48,454 bases of DNA, from positions 1-48,454 of the forward strand of contig NZ_JAFFZO010000038.1 in the NCBI RefSeq assembly GCF_016924145.1, written 5' to 3'. Source of the stretch: Amphritea pacifica. Its GTDB lineage: Bacteria > Pseudomonadota > Gammaproteobacteria > Pseudomonadales > Balneatricaceae. Every line of letters starts with the position of its first letter. The first letter of the stretch is position 1. The position numbers and the translations under genes are program-made. The notes under the pieces are model-generated. The model saw nothing but the letters and a program-made list of their open reading frames with translations, was not told the origin of the DNA and ran no database searches. This document shows, in pieces, positions 34,780 to 47,543 of this stretch.

Positions 34780-36890
34780 TGACGATGATGGTGAATACTG
34801 TGAATAAGAATATTCAGGCGGGTAAACTGACGTACTCCGCACTCGCTAAGATGGCGGGAATAGTCATCGGGCTGTGGATGCTGGCTTTCAATGCGATCGC
34901 TGCAGATGCAAAGCTTATGGCGTCCTCCTTTGTTGCGCTTCCCGATAATAAGCTTGAGGTTCGCTTCGATTTTGACGTGCCCCCCTCGCTGCCTAAATCC
35001 TATATGACTAACAGTCCGGCGCGCCTGGTGCTGGATATGTGGGGCGTTGAAAATACACAGGATACCCGGTTGCTGACCGTTGAGAGTGGTAATGTCGATA
35101 AGATCAACTTCGCTCAGGTTGACGGCCGGCTGCGGGTTGTTGTCGATCTGTTTGAAGCATCTGCCTTTGAAACCCGCACCGATGGCAACAGTCTGTTTCT
35201 GACGGTAGGTGACCGCGGAATGGCTAAACAGGAAGTGGCCAAAGTCAGCAAGAGCGTCACTGCAGACTCTAGTGCTAAGCCCGTTGTATCGGATAAGACC
35301 CGGGTTAAAGGTGTTGATTTTGAACGGACTCCGGAAGGGGCCGGACGGGTGGTTGTTTCTCTGTCAGACGACCGGGCTGGTGTGGATGTTATCGAGGAAG
35401 GCAATAACGTTGTTGTCAACCTGTTAGGGGTTGACCTCTCTGCCAGTATGCAGAATCGCATCGATGTTCAGGATTTTGCCACCCCGGTGATGTTTATCGA
35501 CTCGATGGCCAGTGGTGAGAATGTCTCCATTCTGATTAAGCCATCTCCCGAACCCTATGATTATATGGTGTATCAGACCAACAATCAGTTGGTTGTGGAT
35601 TTGAAACCTATCACTCAGGCTGAGCTGGATAAGATTGAAGAGACCCGTTTCCCCTATCAGGGAGAGCGGATCGATCTGGACTTCCAGAATGTCGAGGTAC
35701 GTTCCGTACTGCAGATTCTTGCCGAAGTCGCGGAAATGAATCTGGTTGTCAGCGACAACGTGAATGGTAACATCACGCTACGGTTGAAGAATGTCCCCTG
35801 GGATCAGGCGTTGGATCTGATTCTGAATACCAATAAGCTGGATAAGCGTGAAATGGGCAATGTGCTGCTGATCGGTACAGCAGAAGAGATTGCTGAACGC
35901 GAGCGGGTTGAATTGGAAAGCAGCAAACAGGTTGAAGAGCTTGCTCCCCTGCGCACCGAGTTTATTCAGGTGGATTTCCGGAAAGCCTCCGATATGGTGT
36001 CCCGCCTGAATGAGGCGAAGCTTATCTCTGAGCGGGGTTTCCTGCTCGCGGATGATGAAACCAATGTGCTGATGGTGCGTGAAACGGAAAAACGGATAGA
36101 AGAGATCCGCTCAACCCTGCGCCGCTTTGATACCGAGGTTGCGCAGGTGCTGATTGAAGCGCGTCTGGTAACCGCGAATACCACTGTGTCGAAAGATCTG
36201 GGTATTAAGTGGGGGCTGGGGTATGGTGATGCTGATTCGTCGGGCAATGCGATCTCTATCGGTAGTTCAATATCAGGTGTCTCCTCTCCCGGTGCGGTGC
36301 CAAGTGGTCTGATGGTTGATCTTGGTGCCAATGTTTCCTCGCCCGCTTCCGTTGCCATCGGGCTTGCTTCTAACAGTGCGCTGTTACAGCTAGAGTTATC
36401 CGCCTTGGAATCTGATGGTCGGATTGAGGTGATCTCCCAGCCCAAGGTTGTCACCACCAATGGTAAAGCTGCACTCATTGAATCTGGTAGAGAGATTCCT
36501 TACCAGACGGTTGAGGACGGCGATGTCAAGGTTGAGTTTAAAGATGTGGTGCTCTCACTGGAGGTAACGCCGCGGATCAACCCGGGCGATCGGATCGCTA
36601 TGGATCTGGTCATTAAGAAAGACTCCGTTGGTGAGACCCTGTCGAACGGAGATATCAGTATTATCAAAAACCTGTTAGAAACCTCGGTTGTGGTGCCTGA
36701 TGGGCAGACAATTGTGCTCGGTGGTGTGTTTGAAAATGAAACACAGAATACCGTTAATAAAACACCGCTGCTGGGTGATCTGCCGGTGCTTGGTGGATTG
36801 TTCCGAAATAAATCGGAGTCTAATATCAAGTCTGAACTGCTGATTTTTATCACGCCTAAGCTGGTACGCGAGTCTCTGTCAAAGCAGTAA
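34779..36890 (+). CDS. pilQ: Type IV pilus secretin PilQ
   Basis: A 703-aa outer-membrane secretin forming the pore for the pilus. It carries an N-terminal signal ([18 protein letters not shown]), two AMIN domains that bind peptidoglycan (about 45-280), the N0/STN domain ([34 protein letters not shown]), an N1 domain, and the secretin core ending [15 protein letters not shown] and [11 protein letters not shown]. The ATG at 34779 overlaps the pilP stop in TGATG; an in-frame TTG one codon earlier is less likely. It ends the pil operon, with aroK 10 bp downstream. Confidence 0.97.
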   Translation: MTMMVNTVNKNIQAGKLTYSALAKMAGIVIGLWMLAFNAIAADAKLMASSFVALPDNKLEVRFDFDVPPSLPKSYMTNSPARLVLDMWGVENTQDTRLLTVESGNVDKINFAQVDGRLRVVVDLFEASAFETRTDGNSLFLTVGDRGMAKQEVAKVSKSVTADSSAKPVVSDKTRVKGVDFERTPEGAGRVVVSLSDDRAGVDVIEEGNNVVVNLLGVDLSASMQNRIDVQDFATPVMFIDSMASGENVSILIKPSPEPYDYMVYQTNNQLVVDLKPITQAELDKIEETRFPYQGERIDLDFQNVEVRSVLQILAEVAEMNLVVSDNVNGNITLRLKNVPWDQALDLILNTNKLDKREMGNVLLIGTAEEIAERERVELESSKQVEELAPLRTEFIQVDFRKASDMVSRLNEAKLISERGFLLADDETNVLMVRETEKRIEEIRSTLRRFDTEVAQVLIEARLVTANTTVSKDLGIKWGLGYGDADSSGNAISIGSSISGVSSPGAVPSGLMVDLGANVSSPASVAIGLASNSALLQLELSALESDGRIEVISQPKVVTTNGKAALIESGREIPYQTVEDGDVKVEFKDVVLSLEVTPRINPGDRIAMDLVIKKDSVGETLSNGDISIIKNLLETSVVVPDGQTIVLGGVFENETQNTVNKTPLLGDLPVLGGLFRNKSESNIKSELLIFITPKLVRESLSKQ

Positions 36891-36900
36891 GGTTGTTGTA

Positions 36901-37419
36901 TTGAACATATTTTTAATTGGCCCTATGGGTGCTGGAAAGAGCACCATAGGGCGTCTTCTTTCTCATGAGCTGAAACTGAGGTTTGTCGATTCAGATAAAG
37001 TTATTGAAGAGCGGGCAGGTGCCGATATTCCCTGGATCTTTGATGTTGAGGGTGAAGTGGGGTTTCGCGACCGGGAAGCGCATATTATCGATCAGCTGAG
37101 TGCGGAGGATAATCTGGTGCTGGCGACCGGAGGCGGAGCTGTATTGCGCCCGGAAAATCGTTCAAATCTGCAAGGTAGAGGTACGGTAGTCTATCTGCAA
37201 GCATCTGTCGCACAACAGCTGGAGCGTACCGCGCGGGATAAAAACCGGCCTTTGCTGCAAACCCCCGATCCTGAGGCGGTGCTGAATACGCTGATGGAAC
37301 AGCGTCACCCTCTCTATCTGCAAGTGGCCGATATTGTTATTGATACCGAACGCCGTAACCCTAAAGCTGTGGTTACTGATATAATGACGGAGCTTCGCGC
37401 ACAGCAAATAGTTAAATAG
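36901..37419 (+). CDS. aroK: Shikimate kinase I
   Basis: A 172-aa kinase phosphorylating shikimate at the 3-OH in aromatic amino acid synthesis. It shows Walker [10 protein letters not shown] (7-15), the shikimate-binding DSD and FRDRE ([11 protein letters not shown]), [13 protein letters not shown], and the lid RDKNRPLL. The start appears to be TTG, with AAGG about 8 bases upstream; no ATG is available before the Walker A motif in this frame. It starts 10 bp after pilQ and precedes aroB by 13 bp, so it may depend on pil-operon transcription as well as its own promoter. Confidence 0.96.
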   Translation: MNIFLIGPMGAGKSTIGRLLSHELKLRFVDSDKVIEERAGADIPWIFDVEGEVGFRDREAHIIDQLSAEDNLVLATGGGAVLRPENRSNLQGRGTVVYLQASVAQQLERTARDKNRPLLQTPDPEAVLNTLMEQRHPLYLQVADIVIDTERRNPKAVVTDIMTELRAQQIVK

Positions 37420-37432
37420 AGATAAGCCCGCC

Positions 37433-38509
37433 ATGCAAATCCTGAATGTCGATCTTGGTGATCGTTCCTACCCTATCTTTATCGGAACCGACCTGTTTCA
37501 CCCGGACAACCTGACCCCATATGTCAAGGGAAATCAGGTGTTAATCGTTAGTAATGAAACGGTCGCTCCTCTTTATCTGGAACCATTAAAAGCTGTTTTG
37601 CCCGCGGTGCAGATCGATGATGTGATTCTGCCGGATGGGGAGAAGTTTAAAACGCTGGCGCAGCTGAATGCGGTGTTTGATCGTCTGCTGGAATGCCGCC
37701 ATAACCGCACTACTACGCTGATCGCCTTAGGCGGCGGGGTCATTGGTGATATGACCGGTTTTGCCGCAGCTTGTTACCAGCGAGGGGTTAACTTCATCCA
37801 GATTCCCACTACTCTGCTTTCCCAGGTTGACTCTTCAGTGGGAGGGAAAACCGGAGTGAACCACCCCTTAGGAAAAAATATGATTGGCGCGTTTCATCAG
37901 CCGCAGGTGGTTCTGGCCAGCGTTGATGTACTGCAAACGCTTCCTGATCGTGAGTTGTCGGCCGGACTGGCCGAAGTGATCAAGTATGGCCTGGTTTATG
38001 ATGAGGGTTTTCTTGGCTGGCTTGAATCGAATATGTCAGGCCTGATCGGGCGAGATGCATCACTGCTGAGTTATGCAATCTATCGCTCCTGTGAATTGAA
38101 GGCGGAGGTTGTCGCTCAGGATGAGAAAGAGTCCGGTGTGCGGGCGTTACTCAATCTTGGGCATACGTTTGGGCACGCAATTGAGTCATGTCAGGGCTAT
38201 GGGAACTGGCTTCATGGTGAAGCTGTGGCAGTTGGAACGGTGATGGCTGCAGACCTGTCTCAGCGACTGGGATGGATCAGTAGCGATGATTATCAGCGGG
38301 TTGTACAGATCATGCAGGCAGCAAAGCTTCCGGTGGCCGCGCCGCAGGGAATGACACCGGAAGAATTCATGGCGCTGATGTCTGTTGATAAAAAGGTTGT
38401 CGACGGGCAGTTGCGTTTGATTTTGTTAAAAGCGCTGGGGAAGGCTGTGGTGACTGACCAGTTTGATCCGGCAGCATTGCAGCAAACCTTAACCCGCTTC
38501 GCAGCATAA
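37433..38509 (+). CDS. aroB: 3-dehydroquinate synthase
   Basis: A 358-aa NAD-dependent, metal-dependent enzyme converting DAHP to 3-dehydroquinate, the second step of the shikimate pathway. Motifs: [79 protein letters not shown] with the metal-binding Glu, and [10 protein letters not shown] with metal-binding His. Its length is that of E. coli AroB (362 aa). It stands between aroK and a DamX-like gene, an arrangement also found in E. coli. Confidence 0.98.
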   Translation: MQILNVDLGDRSYPIFIGTDLFHPDNLTPYVKGNQVLIVSNETVAPLYLEPLKAVLPAVQIDDVILPDGEKFKTLAQLNAVFDRLLECRHNRTTTLIALGGGVIGDMTGFAAACYQRGVNFIQIPTTLLSQVDSSVGGKTGVNHPLGKNMIGAFHQPQVVLASVDVLQTLPDRELSAGLAEVIKYGLVYDEGFLGWLESNMSGLIGRDASLLSYAIYRSCELKAEVVAQDEKESGVRALLNLGHTFGHAIESCQGYGNWLHGEAVAVGTVMAADLSQRLGWISSDDYQRVVQIMQAAKLPVAAPQGMTPEEFMALMSVDKKVVDGQLRLILLKALGKAVVTDQFDPAALQQTLTRFAA

Positions 38510-38521
38510 AGGGGCTTACCG

Positions 38522-40153
38522 ATGGCAGATCTTAAAGGGAATGGTGTTGACGCGCTGGCAGATGCGTTTGCCAGTGCAGAGCAGCGTAAGAGTTTCTTTT
38601 TTGAGCCATCTTCCCGATTGCAGCTGTTGGAAAAGCTTGAGCACCTGAGTCGCTTCAGTGATTTTCTGCTGCTGGTCACCGGCCCGGAGGGTGCCGGAAA
38701 AACAACCCTGATTCGACAACTGCAGGCGGCGGAGAGTGATCGAACGCTACGGCTTTGTTCCCTGGATGGCAGCAAAACCCCAGGTTTGAATGGTGTGCTG
38801 GTCGCCCTGAGCGAACAGCTGAGCCCCGAGCTGGATACTCAGGCTGATAACCAGCAGATGTTGAATGCCATTTACCGCTTTGCTCAGGTGATGGCCGTTG
38901 AGCATATTCAATGGGTTATCATTATAGATAATGCTGATCAGCTGGAAAATCCGGTTGTTCAGCTATTGCTTCAGATGCTCAGCGAGGCGCAGGGACTTCC
39001 GGTTAAACCGCACCTGTTAATGGCCGCCGGAGATGGTTTTCATGGACGCCTGCAGGGGTTTGATGAGTATGAACTGCTCGAGTCTCAGGTGCATCAACTG
39101 GTGCTGGAGCCGTTGACTACAACAGAAGCTAAAAGTTATCTGCTACAACGATATAGTGCAGCGGCTTCCCTGACTGAAAAACAGCTAGAGGCCGTTTATG
39201 ATGCTTCCGGTGGCTACCCGGGCTCGCTCAATCAACAGGCGGAGCTACTGTTCCGCTCTGGTTCAGTCAAGAAGACTACCGAATCAACAGGGTTCTCCCG
39301 CGTGCACCTTGTCAGTGTTGCCGCCATTTTACTGCTCGTACTACTGGGTGGGTTGTGGCAGTACTGGCCAGAAAGTGACGCCGGAACGACCCGTACGCAG
39401 GTACAGATTCAGGTGCCGATAGAGTCGGGGCCGGTGATTGCTGCAAATGAAAGTCCGGTCGCTGAGGTTAAGGTCAATCAGACTGATAATAACCAATCAC
39501 CTGGCTCTGATTCATTACCCCTTTTAGCGCAAAGTGATTCACGGGAGAAGATGTCACCCGTCCCGCAAACCGCTGATCGGGATACCGTCGAAACAGCAGA
39601 AACCAGTGTACCGTCCGGGGAGCCTGCTGCAGGCAGGGTGTCAGAGAGCGTAAATACCGGGCAGTCCGTGACTAAAACGCCTGGCTCCAGTGCCCCTGAA
39701 GCTAAGCCTGTCGATAAGCCGGTTGTTGCTGTCGCGGATAAGCCTGTGGTCGCCCCTATTGCACCTGCAGCAAAAAAGGTTAAAGTAATAGAGCCTGAAC
39801 CTGTGGTTAAGAAAGCGCCGGTTAAGGCAGCAGTGGCTGACAACAATCAGCTGACTGAAGCGGAGCAAACCCTGATGGGCTGGCCTGCCAGTGGCTATAC
39901 ATTGCAAATGCTGGGCGCTGGAATGCGCAAAAGTGCAGAAGCGTTTATCCGTGAACAGGCAGAACCTCAGAAGTTTTATATGTTTCAGACCCGCTACAAG
40001 GGTAACCCCTGGTTTGTGGTTGTCTATGGACAATATAAAGACCGGGATGCCGCCCATGCTGCCAGTGCATCACTACCTTCAGCGCTTGCCAGACTGAAGC
40101 CCTGGGCGAGGACAATTCAGGGGATTCAGGCGGATCTGGCAGCCAGAAAATAG
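38522..40153 (+). CDS. DamX-like protein: AAA ATPase plus SPOR domain
   Basis: A 543-aa cell-division-associated protein. The N-terminal half is an AAA+/ExeA-like ATPase with Walker A GPEGAGKTT (Lys60) and Walker B WVIIIDNADQL. A membrane helix follows (HLVSVAAILLLVLLGGLWQYW, about 262-282). A long Pro/Val/Lys-rich low-complexity linker (to about 440) leads to a SPOR domain (about 455-540, YTLQMLGAGMRKSAEAFIREQ ... WFVVVYGQYKDRDAAHAA). E. coli DamX has the same layout but a shorter N-terminal part. The aroK-aroB-damX order supports the call. It begins 12 bp after aroB. Confidence 0.9.
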   Translation: MADLKGNGVDALADAFASAEQRKSFFFEPSSRLQLLEKLEHLSRFSDFLLLVTGPEGAGKTTLIRQLQAAESDRTLRLCSLDGSKTPGLNGVLVALSEQLSPELDTQADNQQMLNAIYRFAQVMAVEHIQWVIIIDNADQLENPVVQLLLQMLSEAQGLPVKPHLLMAAGDGFHGRLQGFDEYELLESQVHQLVLEPLTTTEAKSYLLQRYSAAASLTEKQLEAVYDASGGYPGSLNQQAELLFRSGSVKKTTESTGFSRVHLVSVAAILLLVLLGGLWQYWPESDAGTTRTQVQIQVPIESGPVIAANESPVAEVKVNQTDNNQSPGSDSLPLLAQSDSREKMSPVPQTADRDTVETAETSVPSGEPAAGRVSESVNTGQSVTKTPGSSAPEAKPVDKPVVAVADKPVVAPIAPAAKKVKVIEPEPVVKKAPVKAAVADNNQLTEAEQTLMGWPASGYTLQMLGAGMRKSAEAFIREQAEPQKFYMFQTRYKGNPWFVVVYGQYKDRDAAHAASASLPSALARLKPWARTIQGIQADLAARK

Positions 40154-40206
40154 TATTTTTTTGTATCGTCTGCGCAAACAAAAAAATTTTCTGTATTGCT
40201 TATAAT

Positions 40207-40235
40207 TTGTCCTTCATACCCTCGCTGTGTAAAAT
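40207..40235 (+). promoter_or_regulatory. Predicted sigma-70 promoter of gltBD
   Basis: TTGTCC and TAAAAT with a 17-base spacer, 93 bp upstream of the gltB start. A TATAAT just before it (40201-40206) has no partner -35 at a normal distance. Confidence 0.5.
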
Positions 40236-40327
40236 ACCTGTCCCTTTTTCTCTGCATACACAACTGTGGCTGAAATTTGGTGGATGTAATATATTGATAA
40301 TTAAGAACTTTTTGGTGGGATTCGTTT

Positions 40328-43300
40328 ATGAGCATAGGTCTGTATCGCCCTGGTGAGTTCAAAGACAACTGTGGTTTTGGCCTGATGGCCCATATGCAAG
40401 GTGAACCAAGCCACAATGTATTGTTGAAGGCGATTGAAGCACTTGCATGTATGACCCACCGTGGTGGGATCGCAGCTGATGGCAAAACCGGTGACGGCTG
40501 CGGATTACTGATGCAGAAGCCGGATGCATTTCTGCGTGCGGCCGCAAAAAGCGATCTGGGTGTCGAGCTGGGTGACCGTTATGCCGTGGGTATGGTGTTT
40601 CTGTCAAAAGAGCCGGCCCTGGCGGCGGCTGCGCGTGAGGTGTTGAATAATGAACTGGTGGCGCAAGGACTGAATGTCGCAGGTTGGCGGGTTGTGCCGA
40701 CAGATCCGGGTTGTCTTGGACCGATAGCAAAGGATACTCTGCCGCAGATTGAGCAGGTGTTTGTGACAACCGATAAAGCGGATCGTGAATTTGCGGTCAG
40801 TCTCTACACTGCCCGTCGCAAGGCCGAGATTGCCCTGAGCACAGATGAGGATTTTTATATCTGCAGTCTGTCGGACAAAGTTATCTCCTATAAGGGACTG
40901 ACAATGCCGGTGGATCTGCCGGTGTTCTATCAGGATCTGAGCGATGAGCGTCTGGAAACCGCTATCTGTACCTATCATCAACGGTTTTCTACCAATACCG
41001 CTCCACGCTGGCCGCTGGCTCAGCCATTCCGGCTTCTGGCGCACAATGGTGAGATCAATACCATTGAGGGCAACCGTAACTGGTCCCGCGCCCGCTCCAG
41101 CAAGTTTGCGACTGAACTGCTGCCGAATGTCGATGAGCTTCAGCCGATTGTGAATACCACCGGTTCGGATTCGTCCAGCATGGATAATATGCTGGAGTTC
41201 CTGCTGATCGGGGGGATGGACCTGTATCGTGCAGCACGGATGATCGTGCCTCCTGCCTGGCAGAATGTCGATACCATGGATGCTGAACTGCGGGCCTTCT
41301 ATGACTATAACTCAATGCATATGGAGCCCTGGGATGGCCCTGCCGGGATGGTAATGACCGATGGCCGTTTCGCTGTTTGTATGCTGGACCGGAACGGTCT
41401 GCGCCCATCCCGCTGGGTGATGACCAAAGATGGTCTGATCTGTACCGCATCTGAGATCGGTGTATTCGATTATAAGCCCGAGGATGTCGTATCTCAGGGC
41501 CGTGTCGGTCCGGGGCAGATTCTGTCTATCGATACCCAGACTGGTGAAGTACTACACACCGCTGATGTTGATGACCGTCTGAAAAAAGCGCAACCCTATA
41601 AAAAGTGGATGCGTGAGAATGCCCTGCCTCTTGAGCAGACAATGAATCTCACCGAGGAGTCTCAGTCTTTCTGCGAGATGACCCCGGAAGAGGTCAAAAC
41701 GCATATGAAGATGTTCCAGGTCACCTATGAAGAGCGTGATCAGGTATTGCGTCCGCTGGGTGAAACTGCCATGGAAGCCGTTGGCTCCATGGGTGACGAT
41801 AAGCCGATGGCGGTGTTGTCATCAAAAGTGCGTTCGGTTTTTGATTATTTCCGTCAGCAGTTCGCTCAGGTCACCAATCCGCCAATCGACCCGTTACGTG
41901 AAGCGATTGTGATGTCGCTGGAAACCTGTATTGGTGCCGAACGTAACGTCTTTGAAGAGACGCCTGAACATGCCCGCCGGGTTATCCTTACCTCACCGGT
42001 ATTGTCGGCCAGTAAATTTCTGCGGCTGAAAAACAATACTGTTGAAGGTTTTGGCGTTGCCCAGATCGATCTGAATTATGATCCTGCCGTTATGGATCTG
42101 AAAGCAGCGATTGAATCGGTGGCTGATCAGGCCGAACAGCTGGTTCGTTCCGGTAAAGTACTTATTATTCTGTCTGATTTCGCGATTGCACCTGGGCGGC
42201 TGCCGATTCATGCAGCGATGGCGACGGGTGCAGTGCATCACCGCCTGATCAATACCCGCCTGCGTGCAGATGCCAATATCATTGTCGAATCCGGCACGGT
42301 GCGCGATCCTCACCAGTTTGCCGTGCTGTTTGGTTTTGGCGCTACCGCAGTCTATCCATACCTGGCCTACCGGGTGCTGACCGATCTGTGCGCCACCGGC
42401 GAAATGCAGATGAACTGGCTCGACAGTCACGAGAACTATCGTAAGGGTATCAAGAAAGGTCTGATGAAGATCCTGTCGAAGATGGGTATCTCTACGATCG
42501 CCTCCTATCGTGGTGCACAGCTGTTTGAAGCGGTGGGTATCAGCTCTGATGTGGTTGATCTCTGTTTCCCCGGTGTTGCCAGTCGCATTGAAGGTGCTGA
42601 CTTCAGTGATTTCCAGAAAGACCAGCAGGCCTTGTCTGAAGAAGCCTGGGTGGCCCGTAAGAAGATTCAGCAGGGGGGCTTGTTAAAGTATATCCATGGC
42701 GGTGAGTATCATGCCTACAACCCGGATGTAATTCGTACAATCCATGCTGCTGTTCGTAGTGGTGATCAGGCTGATTATCAGGCGTATGCTGATCTGGTGA
42801 ATAAGCGCGGCGTGGCAACGCTGCGTGACCTGATGGGGCTGAGAAAAGATATTAAAGCGATCCCGCTGAGCGAAGTCGAGCCGGCAGAGAATCTGTTCCC
42901 CCGTTTTGACTCCGCTGCCATGTCGCTGGGGGCTCTGTCGCCTGAAGCGCACGAATGTCTGGCGATGGCGATGAATGAACTCGGTGGTCGCTCAAACTCC
43001 GGTGAGGGCGGTGAAGATCCGGCCCGTCACGGCACCAACAAGCGCTCCAAGATCAAGCAGGTGGCTTCCGGTCGTTTCGGGGTAACACCTGAATACCTGA
43101 TCAATGCCGATGTGATGCAGATTAAGGTCGCTCAGGGGGCTAAGCCGGGCGAGGGTGGTCAGTTGCCCGGGGGTAAGGTGAACAGCCTGATCGCCCGTTT
43201 GCGTTACTCCGTACCCGGTGTAACCCTGATCTCACCTCCGCCGCACCATGATATCTATTCGATTGAGGATCTGGCACAGCTGATTTTCGATCTTAAGCAG

Positions 43301-44782
43301 GTAAACCCTGAAGGTCTGGTGTCGGTGAAACTGGTATCCCGCCCAGGGGTTGGTACGATCGCCTGTGGTGTTGCCAAGGCCTATGCCGACCTGATTACCA
43401 TATCCGGTTATGATGGCGGTACCGCTGCGAGCCCATTGACGTCGGTGCATTATGCCGGCTCTCCCTGGGAGCTGGGTCTGGCTGATGCCCATCAGTCACT
43501 GCGGGGCAACCATCTGCGTGGCAAGATTCGTCTGCAGACTGACGGTGGTCTGAAAACCGGTCTGGATGTGGTTAAAGCAGCGATTCTGGGAGCAGAAAGC
43601 TTTGGCTTCGGTACTATGCCGATGGTAGCGGTAGGCTGTAAGTACCTGCGAATCTGTCACCTGAATAACTGCGCCACCGGTGTGGCGACTCAGAACGATG
43701 AACTGCGGGATAAGTATTACCGTGGCACCGTTGAGATGGTTAAAAATTACTTCCGTTTCGTTGCAGAAGAGACCCGTCAGTGGATGGCTTCTGTTGGCGT
43801 GCGTACGCTGGAAGAGCTGGTGGGGCGGGTTGACCTGCTGGAACTGCTGGACGGTAGTACTGCCAAGCATGGTAAGCTGGATCTGTCGCCGCTGGTGTCT
43901 GATGCGGGTATTCCGGCAGAGTATCCACAGACCTGTCAGGTCGCGCATAACGACCCTTATGATACCGGTGCGTTGAATAGCCGGATGCTGGAGCTGGCTA
44001 AGCAGGCGATTGCCGAGAAATCGGGTGGTGTCTTTGATCTGCCAATCACCAACTGTGACCGTTCGGTGGGTGCCCGTACTTCGGGGGCCATCGCCAGGGT
44101 TTATGGCAATCTGGGGATGTCGGATGCACCGCTTCGCTTTAACTTTAGCGGCCATGCCGGACAGAGCTTTGGTGTCTGGAACGCCGGTGGTCAGGAGCTT
44201 TACCTGAAAGGTGATGCCAACGATTACGTAGGTAAGGGTATGGCCGGCGGTAAGATCGTTATCAGCCAGCCGGATGTGGTCACCTATGCCAGTAATGAAA
44301 CCGCTATTATCGGTAATACCTGTCTCTATGGGGCTACCGGAGGGACGCTGTATGCTGCAGGTTGTGCAGGTGAGCGTTTTGCGGTGCGAAACTCAGGGTG
44401 TCACGCTGTTATCGAAGGTGCCGGTGATCACTGTTGTGAATATATGACCGGTGGTCTGATTACCGTACTGGGTCAGACGGGCTACAACTTCGGTGCAGGT
44501 ATGACCGGCGGCTTCGCTTACGTGCTGGATATGGATAACACCTTTGTTGATAAGTACAACCATGAGCTGGTGGATATCCATCGGGTCGCTCCGCAGCATA
44601 TGGAAGAGTACAAAAATCACCTGCGCTCTGTAATTATCGGTTTTGTGAAAGAGACCGGTAGTGACTGGGGTCAGCAGATTGTTGAAAACTTCGATGACTA
44701 TATTGGTCGTTTCTGGCTGGTTAAGCCGAAAGCCGCCAGTCTGGGGGCGCTGCTGACTGATATGCGCTCCCGTCCGGAGTAA
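40328..44782 (+). CDS. gltB: Glutamate synthase (NADPH), large subunit
   Basis: A 1484-aa subunit that transfers the amide nitrogen of glutamine to 2-oxoglutarate. The N-terminal class II amidotransferase has its nucleophile at Cys15 ([11 protein letters not shown]), so a 14-residue propeptide must be removed. The central domain and the FMN/3Fe-4S synthase domain follow, with [58 protein letters not shown] and the cluster cysteines in [19 protein letters not shown]. The C-terminal beta-helix (GXG repeats) begins near residue 1230. Length matches E. coli GltB. It is followed by gltD after 72 bp. Confidence 0.99.
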   Translation: MSIGLYRPGEFKDNCGFGLMAHMQGEPSHNVLLKAIEALACMTHRGGIAADGKTGDGCGLLMQKPDAFLRAAAKSDLGVELGDRYAVGMVFLSKEPALAAAAREVLNNELVAQGLNVAGWRVVPTDPGCLGPIAKDTLPQIEQVFVTTDKADREFAVSLYTARRKAEIALSTDEDFYICSLSDKVISYKGLTMPVDLPVFYQDLSDERLETAICTYHQRFSTNTAPRWPLAQPFRLLAHNGEINTIEGNRNWSRARSSKFATELLPNVDELQPIVNTTGSDSSSMDNMLEFLLIGGMDLYRAARMIVPPAWQNVDTMDAELRAFYDYNSMHMEPWDGPAGMVMTDGRFAVCMLDRNGLRPSRWVMTKDGLICTASEIGVFDYKPEDVVSQGRVGPGQILSIDTQTGEVLHTADVDDRLKKAQPYKKWMRENALPLEQTMNLTEESQSFCEMTPEEVKTHMKMFQVTYEERDQVLRPLGETAMEAVGSMGDDKPMAVLSSKVRSVFDYFRQQFAQVTNPPIDPLREAIVMSLETCIGAERNVFEETPEHARRVILTSPVLSASKFLRLKNNTVEGFGVAQIDLNYDPAVMDLKAAIESVADQAEQLVRSGKVLIILSDFAIAPGRLPIHAAMATGAVHHRLINTRLRADANIIVESGTVRDPHQFAVLFGFGATAVYPYLAYRVLTDLCATGEMQMNWLDSHENYRKGIKKGLMKILSKMGISTIASYRGAQLFEAVGISSDVVDLCFPGVASRIEGADFSDFQKDQQALSEEAWVARKKIQQGGLLKYIHGGEYHAYNPDVIRTIHAAVRSGDQADYQAYADLVNKRGVATLRDLMGLRKDIKAIPLSEVEPAENLFPRFDSAAMSLGALSPEAHECLAMAMNELGGRSNSGEGGEDPARHGTNKRSKIKQVASGRFGVTPEYLINADVMQIKVAQGAKPGEGGQLPGGKVNSLIARLRYSVPGVTLISPPPHHDIYSIEDLAQLIFDLKQVNPEGLVSVKLVSRPGVGTIACGVAKAYADLITISGYDGGTAASPLTSVHYAGSPWELGLADAHQSLRGNHLRGKIRLQTDGGLKTGLDVVKAAILGAESFGFGTMPMVAVGCKYLRICHLNNCATGVATQNDELRDKYYRGTVEMVKNYFRFVAEETRQWMASVGVRTLEELVGRVDLLELLDGSTAKHGKLDLSPLVSDAGIPAEYPQTCQVAHNDPYDTGALNSRMLELAKQAIAEKSGGVFDLPITNCDRSVGARTSGAIARVYGNLGMSDAPLRFNFSGHAGQSFGVWNAGGQELYLKGDANDYVGKGMAGGKIVISQPDVVTYASNETAIIGNTCLYGATGGTLYAAGCAGERFAVRNSGCHAVIEGAGDHCCEYMTGGLITVLGQTGYNFGAGMTGGFAYVLDMDNTFVDKYNHELVDIHRVAPQHMEEYKNHLRSVIIGFVKETGSDWGQQIVENFDDYIGRFWLVKPKAASLGALLTDMRSRPE

Positions 44783-44819
44783 TGGGTTCATCGAACAGGT
44801 GTTTAGTTATAGCTGTGTC

Positions 44820-44835
44820 TGCCTGCGGGCAGGCA
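44820..44835 (+). other. Hairpin in the gltB-gltD gap
   Basis: TGCCTGC and GCAGGCA form a 7-bp stem with a 2-base loop, 20 bp before the gltD start codon. It could adjust the ratio of the two subunits by affecting translation or message stability. There is no T-tract, so it should not terminate. Confidence 0.4.
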
Positions 44836-44842
44836 CCATTAG

Positions 44843-46276
<1,434 letters not shown>

Positions 46277-46292
46277 ACATCTGCATCTCTTG

Positions 46293-46319
46293 AAAAGGTC
46301 GCCTCAGGCGGCCTTTTTT
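46293..46319 (+). terminator. gltBD terminator
   Basis: The stem AAGGTCGCC / GGCGGCCTT (one G-U pair) with a 3-base loop is followed by a T run, 17 bp past the gltD stop. Confidence 0.93.
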
Positions 46320-46420
46320 GTTTATGTCATTCAGATCAGTGAAGATGCAGCAGTTGTTCGCTCCCGCCGCTAAAAACCTGTAAAATGCCCCCAGTTTTGA
46401 ATCTGAGTCGAGAATATGTA

Positions 46421-47485
46421 ATGGCTGAACTGAAGAATGATCGTTTTCTGCGTGCGCTGATGCGTGAGCCTGTCGATGTAACACCGGTATGGATGATGCG
46501 TCAGGCGGGCCGTTACCTGCCTGAATACCGCGCTACCCGCGCCCAGGCAGGCGATTTCATGAGCCTGTGTAAGAATAAGGAGCTGGCTTGTGAAGTGACT
46601 ATTCAGCCACTGGAACGCTACGATCTGGATGCAGCCATTCTGTTTTCCGATATTCTGACCATTCCTGATGCGATGGGGCTGGGGTTATATTTCGAAGCGG
46701 GTGAGGGGCCTAAGTTCAAAAAGATTATCCGTACTGAAGCCGATGTCGATGCCCTGCCGGTGCCTGAGTCTGCCAGTGATCTTGATTATGTGATGGATGC
46801 GGTAAAAACGATCCGTGCAGAACTGAATGGCCGGGTGCCGCTGATCGGGTTCTCCGGCAGCCCCTGGACGCTGGCAACCTATATGGTTGAGGGCGGTTCC
46901 AGTAAAGATTTCCGCCATATCAAACAGATGATGTATGCCACCCCTGAGGTGTTGCATCAGCTACTGGACAAGCTGGCGCAGTCGGTGACCGATTATCTGA
47001 ATCAGCAGATCCGTAGTGGTGCCCAGGCGGTACAGATCTTTGATACCTGGGGTGGCGCACTAAGCGGCCCGATGTATCAGGAGTTTTCGCTGAAATATAT
47101 GCAGCAGATTGCTAATGGTCTGATTCGTGAGAATGAAGGGCGGAAGGTTCCACTGATTATGTTTACCAAAAACGGCGGCCAGTGGCTGGAAGCGATGGCT
47201 GAGTCCGGAGCCGATGCGCTGGGGCTGGACTGGACCACCAATATTGACGATGCCCGTGCCCGGGTTGGTGATAAAGTTGCCCTGCAGGGGAATATGGACC
47301 CTTCTGTGCTCTATGGTACGCCGGAGCGTATCCGTGCTGAGGTGGCCGATATTCTGGCCCGCTATGGTAGCGGTTCGGGACATGTATTCAATCTGGGTCA
47401 TGGTATTCACCAGTTCGTCGACCCGGCGCAGCCGAAGTTCTTTGTTGATGCGGTACATGAGCTCAGCGCCCAGTACCACGTTTAA
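46421..47485 (+). CDS. hemE: Uroporphyrinogen decarboxylase
   Basis: A 354-aa enzyme (the E. coli length) removing four carboxyl groups from uroporphyrinogen III to give coproporphyrinogen III in haem synthesis. The start [36 protein letters not shown] contains the conserved arginine loop. Other family segments: [26 protein letters not shown] with catalytic Asp, [24 protein letters not shown], and [11 protein letters not shown] near the end. The start at 46421 is fixed by homology; the frame runs back to 46385. A TAAAAT at 46381 could be its -10, with no clear -35. Confidence 0.98.
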   Translation: MAELKNDRFLRALMREPVDVTPVWMMRQAGRYLPEYRATRAQAGDFMSLCKNKELACEVTIQPLERYDLDAAILFSDILTIPDAMGLGLYFEAGEGPKFKKIIRTEADVDALPVPESASDLDYVMDAVKTIRAELNGRVPLIGFSGSPWTLATYMVEGGSSKDFRHIKQMMYATPEVLHQLLDKLAQSVTDYLNQQIRSGAQAVQIFDTWGGALSGPMYQEFSLKYMQQIANGLIRENEGRKVPLIMFTKNGGQWLEAMAESGADALGLDWTTNIDDARARVGDKVALQGNMDPSVLYGTPERIRAEVADILARYGSGSGHVFNLGHGIHQFVDPAQPKFFVDAVHELSAQYHV

Positions 47486-47503
47486 TCAACATCAACAGTT
47501 TAT

Positions 47504-47527
47504 AAAGAGGGCATGACGCCCTCTTTT
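47504..47527 (+). terminator. hemE terminator
   Basis: A 9-bp stem AAAGAGGGC / GCCCTCTTT with a 5-base loop and a short T tail, 18 bp past the hemE stop. It is only 17 bp before the next start codon, so it may be only partly effective. Confidence 0.8.
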
Positions 47528-47543
47528 GCTATGTAACAGAAAA

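Noticed and set aside
39400-39840. Possible repeat array in the DamX-like gene
   Set aside because: The short repeated words (AEV, KPV, VVA) reflect a low-complexity protein linker; they have no regular spacing and are not a CRISPR array or VNTR.
39478-39846. Thr/Gly/Ser-rich open frame opposite the DamX-like linker
   Set aside because: It is the complement of the low-complexity Pro/Val/Lys linker and has no independent support.
40144-40193. AT-rich inverted repeat at the end of the DamX-like gene
   Set aside because: Arms are only A/T runs with CAG/CTG ends; chance pairing in an AT-rich gap is likely, and it lacks a GC stem for a terminator.
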